35,215 nucleotides of DNA from Bacillota bacterium (GTDB taxonomy: Bacteria; Bacillota; Clostridia; Christensenellales; UMGS416), in the NCBI GenBank assembly GCA_023398815.1, contig JAEWRW010000033.1, forward strand, positions 1-35,215, given 5' to 3'. Shown here piece by piece: positions 30,603 through 35,215 of this stretch. The position numbers and the translations under genes were made by a program. The notes under the pieces were generated by a model that saw only the letters and a program-made list of their open reading frames with translations, did not search any database and was not told the origin of the DNA. Numbering within the stretch: position 1 is the stretch's first letter; every line of letters begins with the position of its first letter.

Positions 30603-31676
30603 TTACCGCACCCGCATGTGCTTGCCCGCGGGCACGACCTTGGCGATGACGCGGCCCACGTCCCGCCGGTCGGGGTCGTAGGGGTGCTCCTGGCGGATAC
30701 CGGCCAGCAGTGCGTCCACGCCCTCGGCGGTCAACGCCGTCCAGTGGGTGCAGAGCAGCCCCCGCACATGGCCCGGCCAGCCGAATTTGTTGCCCAGATA
30801 CAGGTATTCCAGCGCGTAGTGCCAGAAGTGAGCCGCCTGCTTTTCATCAGCCCCAAAGCTGGGGATGACATCAAACCCGGCCTGCATGAACTGCCCCACC
30901 GAGGGGTAGCCGTGGTCGTGCAGGTCGTAGTGCCAGTCGCAGATGACGATGTCGCGGGTCACCTCATCGGCGCGGTCAAAGGCCGTCCACATGCCGAACT
31001 TGTCAGCCTCCCACATCTGGTAGCCCAGGGCCTCGGCGTTGAGCAACCGATCGCCCCACATCATTGTCTGGATGCCGCGTTCGGCCAGGTGGTCGTGCAG
31101 GATCTTCACCGTGCGGGCAAAGAGGGCGGCCTTATCCTTGCCGTGGCAGCGGGGGCAGCCGGGCTCGCCGATGTCAAAGACCTCATCGAGCCCGATGTGC
31201 ACGGTGGTGGCCCCGCAGGCCTCGGCAATCTCGTCCATCATCGGGAACACATACTGGTAGATGTCGTCGTTGGAGGCGCACCAGCTGTGGGTGTAGAACT
31301 GGGGCCAGCTGGCGTTGGCGGGCACGTCGGGGGTCTCCATAAACTCGGGGTGGCTGTCCAAGAGCGGCCACGCGCCGGATGGCGTCGCGCTCATGTGGTC
31401 TGCCTGGTGGCTGAGGCACTGGAAGAGAGGGATGATCGTAATCCCCTTCTCCTTGCAGTGCTCGCGGATGCGCACGCAGTCCTCGTAGGTCACCGTGCCG
31501 GTGGAAAACTCTGGGAAGCAACGGTAGGCATAGCCGGGGTTGAACTCCAGCATCAGGTGGTTGAAGCCCATGGGGGCCAGCCCCTCGTCCACCAGGCGCA
31601 GCAGGCTGTCCACTGCCTCATGGTCGGCGAAGCGGGTGTGGAACCCCACGAAGGGGCGGGTGGTGTCAATGGCCAT
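30603..31676 (-). CDS. Compact GH20-type beta-N-acetylhexosaminidase
   Basis: A 357-aa TIM-barrel glycosidase, starting at ATG 31676, 7 bases after AAGGAG. The GH20 catalytic signature HIGLDEVFDIGE places the Asp164-Glu165 pair that supports substrate-assisted catalysis through the N-acetyl group (family consensus HIGGDE). FNHLMLEFNPGYAYRCFPE and WGDRLLN are further barrel strands. The protein lacks the usual N-terminal GH20b domain and any signal peptide, so it is a minimal, cytoplasmic form. It would remove terminal GlcNAc or GalNAc from imported oligosaccharides. A good promoter with a hairpin and inverted repeat lies upstream. The substrate is not determined. Confidence 0.8.
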   Translation of the reverse strand: MAIDTTRPFVGFHTRFADHEAVDSLLRLVDEGLAPMGFNHLMLEFNPGYAYRCFPEFSTGTVTYEDCVRIREHCKEKGITIIPLFQCLSHQADHMSATPSGAWPLLDSHPEFMETPDVPANASWPQFYTHSWCASNDDIYQYVFPMMDEIAEACGATTVHIGLDEVFDIGEPGCPRCHGKDKAALFARTVKILHDHLAERGIQTMMWGDRLLNAEALGYQMWEADKFGMWTAFDRADEVTRDIVICDWHYDLHDHGYPSVGQFMQAGFDVIPSFGADEKQAAHFWHYALEYLYLGNKFGWPGHVRGLLCTHWTALTAEGVDALLAGIRQEHPYDPDRRDVGRVIAKVVPAGKHMRVR

Positions 31677-31691
31677 GGCGATGCTCCTTCC

Positions 31692-31708
31692 CCCGCCCGG
31701 TGGGCGGG
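31692..31708 (-). promoter_or_regulatory. Hairpin near the transcription start of the GH20 gene
   Basis: CCCGCCC and GGGCGGG pair perfectly around a 3-base loop between the promoter and the ribosome binding site of the GH20 gene. It could act on translation or mRNA stability. Confidence 0.4.
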
Positions 31709-31718
31709 AATCGGCACC

Positions 31719-31747
31719 ATTGTACGATCGTGGTGGGGCGGTGTCAA
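31719..31747 (-). promoter_or_regulatory. Promoter of the GH20 gene with overlapping inverted repeat
   Basis: On the minus strand TTGACA (31747-31742) and TACAAT (31724-31719) are exactly 17 bases apart. The inverted repeat CACCA-N11-TGGTG (31715-31735) overlaps the -10 and may be a repressor site. Confidence 0.75.
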
Positions 31748-31859
31748 CGCGCGTATCGACTGGTTGCGAGGCATGTTTTATCAGATTTTCACATTGCAAT
31801 CACAATCTCCGCGCAATCCATTGCTACAATGCCAAAACAGACAGAAGGAGGGTTCTTCC

Positions 31860-33083
31860 GTGAAGAAATTAGTACCCTATCTTAAATTTGTTTTGGATTT
31901 GCTGTTGGGCGTGGTGTTTGCCCTGTTGTTCAATACCCGCGTGCTGGGTGGCATGACGTTCCACGAGATCGCGGGGCTGGCTCTCGGCGGCGCGGTGCTC
32001 GCCCATGTGCTGCTCAATGCCCGGTGGGTAAAGAAGGTGACGCTTGCCATCTTCGACCGGGGGGTCTCGGCCAAGACCCGCATCGGCTACATCGTAGACG
32101 TGTTGCTGCTGCTGGATCTCGTTGTCATTCTGGTCAGTGGCCTGTTCATCTCTCGCGTGGTGTTCCCGGGCCTCAATGTGCAGGGAGGCTGGTTCAACCA
32201 GTCCACCCATGTGGCCGCCTCCTACCTCGGCCTGGGGCTCATTGGCATCCACGTGGGGTTGCACTGGCGGTGGGTGATGGGCGTGGTCAAGCGCTTGTTC
32301 CACGTGGGCAAAACGCCGTTGGCCGTGCGCTTTGTGGCGGCTGGCGCGGCGGTGCTACTGCTGGGCTGGGGCGTGGCTAACCTGGTGACAACCCGGTATT
32401 TCCAGAGTGTTTCCCAGCTCTTTTCCAGCGGTTCGGCCCGTGGCGGGTATGAGGTGCGCGTGCGGGACGGCAGCGGCGTGACCGGAGACCAGCAGCTGCC
32501 GCGCGATGCCGGCAGCCTGCCCGAGGCCACTGCTTCGGCTGGCAGCGGTACCAATGACAACAGCGCAACCGGCGACCAGGAACTGCCCAGTGGCGAGGGC
32601 AATAGCCTGCCAGGTGCTGACGACTCGACCGGCAGTGGCACGAGTGGCGACCAAAGCCTGCCCGGCGGTGACGGGTTCCACGGCAAGGGCGGGCAGTTCG
32701 GCGGCCAGAAGCCGGGCAACGGCACAGAGGGCGGCGACTTTGCGGGTGGGGAGCGCGGCGGCAGCGCCAACATCCTTGGGGTGCTGGCCACCTACCTGCC
32801 GATTCTAGCAGCGTTCGCCATCGCCACCTACTATGCGGAGCGGTTGCTGCGGCGGCGGCGCAGGCCAGCCAGCAGCCCAGACACGGTGGCGGAACCCATC
32901 GTTACAGGGGACCCGGCCCCGATGGGCGGGCCGACAGCGACCGATGAGGTCGTGGTGACCGTGGCGGTGGAGGAGAAAACCGGGGGAAGGGATGCAGGTG
33001 GTGAATCCATGCAGACTGGGGCAGAGGCGCAAGTTGCGCCAGGTGACCAAGAACACCCGCAGGGACAAGACACCCCGCAGTAG
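31860..33083 (+). CDS. Membrane protein with DUF4405-like (cytochrome-b561-type) N-terminal domain and repeat-rich extracellular segment
   Basis: A 407-aa protein. The start is GTG 31860, 7 bases after AGGAGGG. Extended -10 TGCTACAAT lies at 31822-31830. Residues 1 to about 175 contain four membrane helices with histidines 35, 49, 117, 131 and 135, placed as in DUF4405/flavinylation-associated cytochromes, so haem binding is plausible. Residues about 180-300 are an extracytoplasmic, low-complexity segment with three copies of (T/S)GDQxLP (208-214, 237-243, 262-268) and a Gly-rich stretch. A fifth helix (about 304-328) is followed by an Arg-rich anchor and a cytoplasmic acidic tail. It is monocistronic and ends at a strong terminator. 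Confidence 0.8.
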   Translation: MKKLVPYLKFVLDLLLGVVFALLFNTRVLGGMTFHEIAGLALGGAVLAHVLLNARWVKKVTLAIFDRGVSAKTRIGYIVDVLLLLDLVVILVSGLFISRVVFPGLNVQGGWFNQSTHVAASYLGLGLIGIHVGLHWRWVMGVVKRLFHVGKTPLAVRFVAAGAAVLLLGWGVANLVTTRYFQSVSQLFSSGSARGGYEVRVRDGSGVTGDQQLPRDAGSLPEATASAGSGTNDNSATGDQELPSGEGNSLPGADDSTGSGTSGDQSLPGGDGFHGKGGQFGGQKPGNGTEGGDFAGGERGGSANILGVLATYLPILAAFAIATYYAERLLRRRRRPASSPDTVAEPIVTGDPAPMGGPTATDEVVVTVAVEEKTGGRDAGGESMQTGAEAQVAPGDQEHPQGQDTPQ

Positions 33084-33104
33084 TCTTGTGGCGAGGCGAT
33101 GTAC

Positions 33105-33132
33105 AAAGGCCGGGCATGCCGCCCGGCCTTTT
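33105..33132 (+). terminator. Intrinsic terminator of the DUF4405-like gene
   Basis: AAAGGCCGGGC and GCCCGGCCTTT form a perfect 11-bp stem with a 5-base loop and a short T-run. Confidence 0.85.
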
Positions 33133-33175
33133 AGCATGCCCGGCAGGTTTCGGCCGCCCGCGGATACGTTGTGTC

Positions 33176-33204
33176 TTGACGGGCGGCCACCTTGCCGCAA
33201 TAAT
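33176..33204 (+). promoter_or_regulatory. Promoter of the protease/zinc-ribbon gene pair
   Basis: TTGACG (33176-33181) and AATAAT (33199-33204) are 17 bases apart, about 57 bases before the protease start. Confidence 0.65.
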
Positions 33205-33260
33205 GATGGGGAACCAAACAAAAGGGAGTGCGGTAAGTGTTGCGGTAAGGGGGTGACGTC

Positions 33261-34220
33261 ATGCGGAGGGATTTGAGTCTGCTGGCTTTGCTGTGGGCCT
33301 TTCTGGGGGTAGCCACGCCGGTGGCGGCCATCGGCTTTGATGCCGAGAGCGTCTTTGCCAGCGTGGTTGTGGTGTTCTCAGGCGACGCCGTGGGCAGCGG
33401 CTTTGCCATTGGCGGCAATTGCATCGTCACCAATGCCCACGTGATCGACGACGCCAGCGACACCCGGGTGGTGACGTGGGGCGGCCAGACCTGGGACACA
33501 GTGGTCGTGGTGCTGGATGACGAGCACGATGTAGTTGCCCTGCAGGTGGCCGATGCCGCCTTCCCGGTGCTGCCGGTGGCTGACCCTGAGGCCAGCGAAA
33601 TCGGCGACGACGTCTACGCCGTGGGCGCGCCGGAGAATCTGGCTTACACCCTGACGCGGGGCATCGTCTCAGCCCGGCAGCGCAAGCTCGGGCAGCGTGT
33701 CTACATCCAGACCGACGCGGCCATCAACCCCGGCAGCAGTGGCGGGCCGTTGCTGACCGACGGCGGCGCGGCGCTGGGCATGAACAGCGGAAAGCTCACC
33801 GACAGCGAAGGCTTGGGGCTGGCCATCCCCATGACGGTGGTCTGCGATGTGCTGGCCGACCATGGCGTGACGCTCAATAGCCATGGCAATGTCAATGGTA
33901 CGCTTGCCCTGCCGGCGGTGGAGCGGTCGGCGCAGGGCGGGGCCGAGCGGGCTGTGTCGGCGGCCGGGCGGGCCGTGGGCAGTGCCTTCGGCGGCGACGG
34001 TGTGGTGGTGCTGGCCGTGCTCTTCAGCCTGTCGCTCATCGGCAACCTCATGCTGCTGCTGCGCCTGCGTCGCCACCACCGAAGCATGGCGGCAGCCGCA
34101 GCTACCTTGACACCCCTGGCGCAGGTGGACATGGGCTCGCCCCGTGAGGACATGGACACGGCGGATGACGCCGACGGGGCAGAGGACGAGAGCGACGCTG
34201 ACGAGGAGGACTGCCCCTGA
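33261..34220 (+). CDS. Membrane-tethered trypsin-like (HtrA-type) serine protease without PDZ domain
   Basis: A 319-aa protein, starting at ATG 33261 after AAGGGGGTG. Residues 1-23 form a signal peptide (MRRDLSLLALLWAFLG, ending VAA). The protease domain (about 28-215) has a complete catalytic triad: His60 in VTNAHVI, Asp90 in DDEHDVVALQV and Ser160 in NPGSSGGPL. AIPMTVVCDVL matches the last helix of the HtrA protease domain. There is no PDZ domain. Instead a linker leads to one membrane helix (about 252-275), a basic stop (RLRRHH) and an acidic Asp/Glu-rich cytoplasmic tail. The protease should face outward, with the tail inside. It is probably cotranscribed with the following gene, which begins 29 bases later. 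Confidence 0.9.
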   Translation: MRRDLSLLALLWAFLGVATPVAAIGFDAESVFASVVVVFSGDAVGSGFAIGGNCIVTNAHVIDDASDTRVVTWGGQTWDTVVVVLDDEHDVVALQVADAAFPVLPVADPEASEIGDDVYAVGAPENLAYTLTRGIVSARQRKLGQRVYIQTDAAINPGSSGGPLLTDGGAALGMNSGKLTDSEGLGLAIPMTVVCDVLADHGVTLNSHGNVNGTLALPAVERSAQGGAERAVSAAGRAVGSAFGGDGVVVLAVLFSLSLIGNLMLLLRLRRHHRSMAAAAATLTPLAQVDMGSPREDMDTADDADGAEDESDADEEDCP

Positions 34221-34249
34221 CAGAGGTTGGAGATGGGTGGAGGATGGAA

Positions 34250-34963
34250 ATGGAAGAGAGAGTGATGGCCTGCACTGCCTGCGGGCGGCCCCTGGTGGCG
34301 GGCGATGAGGTGGCGCTGTGCCCCGGTTGCGGGCGGCCCTGTCACAGTGCCTGCCAGGCGTGGGACAACACGGCACCGTATGTTGCCGCTCAGTCTGCAG
34401 CAACGCACGAGGCCGCTGGGGCGCTCTGCCCGGTCTGCGGCGGGGCGCTTGGCGCAACCGTGAGTGGTGTTCCGGTGCCCGAGCCAGCGCTGGGGAAAGC
34501 CGACGAGCCCGTGCCCGTCACTCTGCCCTTCGATTTGGAACGGCTTGTTGTCAAACGCTTGTATTATTACCGCCCCCGCTTTTCCCAAATGAGCAGAAGC
34601 GACAAGATGGTGAGTTGGAATTGGGCGGCGTTTTGGTTTGCTCCATATTGGCTGCTCTACCGCAAGCTATATGCCCCGGCCATTGCGTGTTGGGTGCTCG
34701 TCCTGTTTTCATCCCTGCTAGACACAACGGGATGGGGGAGCATCGGTATGGGGTTTGCGAGCTCCATCGTCTTTGGCCTTTTGGGCAACCGGCTGTTTTT
34801 ATGGAACCTGGAGCGTGTTTCCCGCACGGAACAGACGATCGAAGAGCCGGCCCGTTCCCGCTTTGCCCGTCGCAACACCGGCACCAGCATGCTCCTTGTG
34901 CTGGCTTTCTTGGTCGTTGAGATTTTGTTCCTCGTGTTGCTTTCCTGGTTGCTTAGCTGGTAG
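34250..34963 (+). CDS. RING/zinc-ribbon membrane protein with DUF2628-like C-terminal part
   Basis: A 237-aa protein. ATG 34250 is preferred because GGAGG stands 6 bases upstream. The ATG at 34244 touches the site directly. The N-terminal part carries Cys8/Cys11 (CTAC), Cys24/Cys27 (CPGC), Cys31-His32 and Cys35 (CHSAC), and Cys60/Cys63 (CPVC), a pattern like prokaryotic RING-finger family 1 cross-brace zinc domains. The C-terminal half has W-rich sequence (NWAAFWFAPYWLLYRKLY) and three hydrophobic segments, as in DUF2628 proteins. The function is unknown. The pairing with an exported protease suggests envelope quality control, but this is inference. It is followed by 81 bases and then repeat copy C. 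Confidence 0.8.
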   Translation: MEERVMACTACGRPLVAGDEVALCPGCGRPCHSACQAWDNTAPYVAAQSAATHEAAGALCPVCGGALGATVSGVPVPEPALGKADEPVPVTLPFDLERLVVKRLYYYRPRFSQMSRSDKMVSWNWAAFWFAPYWLLYRKLYAPAIACWVLVLFSSLLDTTGWGSIGMGFASSIVFGLLGNRLFLWNLERVSRTEQTIEEPARSRFARRNTGTSMLLVLAFLVVEILFLVLLSWLLSW

Positions 34964-35044
34964 TGAGGAAGTTGCAATTGATGTGAGTTTGAAAAGATGG
35001 CGCAACAGAGTGATGGCTCGGCGTCATCGGCGGACACACAAAGA

Positions 35045-35215
35045 CCCCCGGCACAGGGCCGAGGGACTCAGAGTATCTGCCCCTAGAACGGGCAAAGGAA
35101 AATGAACCTCCCGCCTATCGCAACACGTTGTGTTGCTCGCACCACTCTCAACGATTCTGACGAATCGTCTGCCGCAACGCGGGACTGAGAGTCGGCGACA
35201 TGTGCGGCGACCGAT
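35045..35215 (+). repeat. Interspersed modular hairpin repeat, copy C (cut by window end)
   Basis: It begins with its own variable hairpin (CCCCCGGC/GCCGAGGG, one mismatch, 35045-35065), then CAGAGTATCTGC at 35069, GCCC..GGGC, and CCTCCCGCC followed by the GCAACAC/GTGTTGC and ACGATT/AATCGT module also seen in copy A. It then jumps directly to GTCGGCGACATGTGCGGCGACCGAT. The right GGCGGGAGG arm and the central AGCGCGAGCAGAAGA part are missing, so modules are deleted or shuffled. The remainder lies outside the window. Confidence 0.8.

Overview
The window is high-GC DNA from a spore-forming Firmicute, most likely a gut-type member of the Clostridia (an Oscillospiraceae-like lineage is my guess from composition and gene content, not a demonstrated assignment). 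The evidence is spoIIE, spmA and spmB, strong AGGAGG-type ribosome binding sites, sigma-A-like promoters (TTGACA/TACAAT), a biotin-dependent Na+ pump decarboxylase and several glycosidases for host or plant glycans. No rRNA, phage or CRISPR is visible.

Region 1 (1-8852). The end of an Fn3-domain protein is followed by one tightly packed rightward operon: a LacI-type repressor with its own promoter and an 18-bp palindromic operator, an FGGY sugar kinase, a GatD-like zinc dehydrogenase, an aldo-keto reductase, a cytoplasmic GH29 alpha-L-fucosidase and a GatY/KbaY-like class II aldolase. The set has no sugar isomerase. It looks like a redox route (aldose to alditol to ketose) joined to phosphorylation and aldol cleavage. 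A lipoprotein with a DUF5050-like propeller follows.

Region 2 (8822-12331). A leftward operon encodes a split oxaloacetate-decarboxylase-type Na+ pump: carboxyltransferase alpha, small OadG-like subunit, separate biotin carrier and OadB-like beta. Its approximately 130-nt leader holds a stem-loop and then a full intrinsic terminator ahead of the first gene, which suggests attenuation.

Region 3 (12343-22413). Two decayed IS481-like transposase remnants in opposite orientation flank a periplasmic-binding-protein/GGDEF fusion, SpoIIE with a possible Spo0A box, an unrecognised 312-aa protein, an unusual N-acetylneuraminate-lyase-like/sialidase-like fusion, and spmA-spmB.

Region 4 (22498-25611). 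A tRNA-Ser(CGA) lies behind a degenerate tRNA-Ser-like sequence and ahead of three tandem hairpins. It is followed by a GH51 arabinofuranosidase on the other strand, a frameshifted VOC-family gene and a small lipoprotein.

Region 5 (25642-35215). This holds a large Lhr-type helicase, a compact GH20-type hexosaminidase, a DUF4405-like membrane protein, a membrane-tethered HtrA-like protease without PDZ and a RING/zinc-ribbon DUF2628-like membrane protein. Three copies of a modular, hairpin-rich, apparently non-coding repeat (25677, 30349, 35045) sit between these genes. This repeat is the best candidate here for something undescribed.

All four glycosidase-type proteins (GH29, sialidase-like, GH51, GH20) lack signal peptides, which suggests intracellular trimming of imported oligosaccharides, with the transporters encoded elsewhere.
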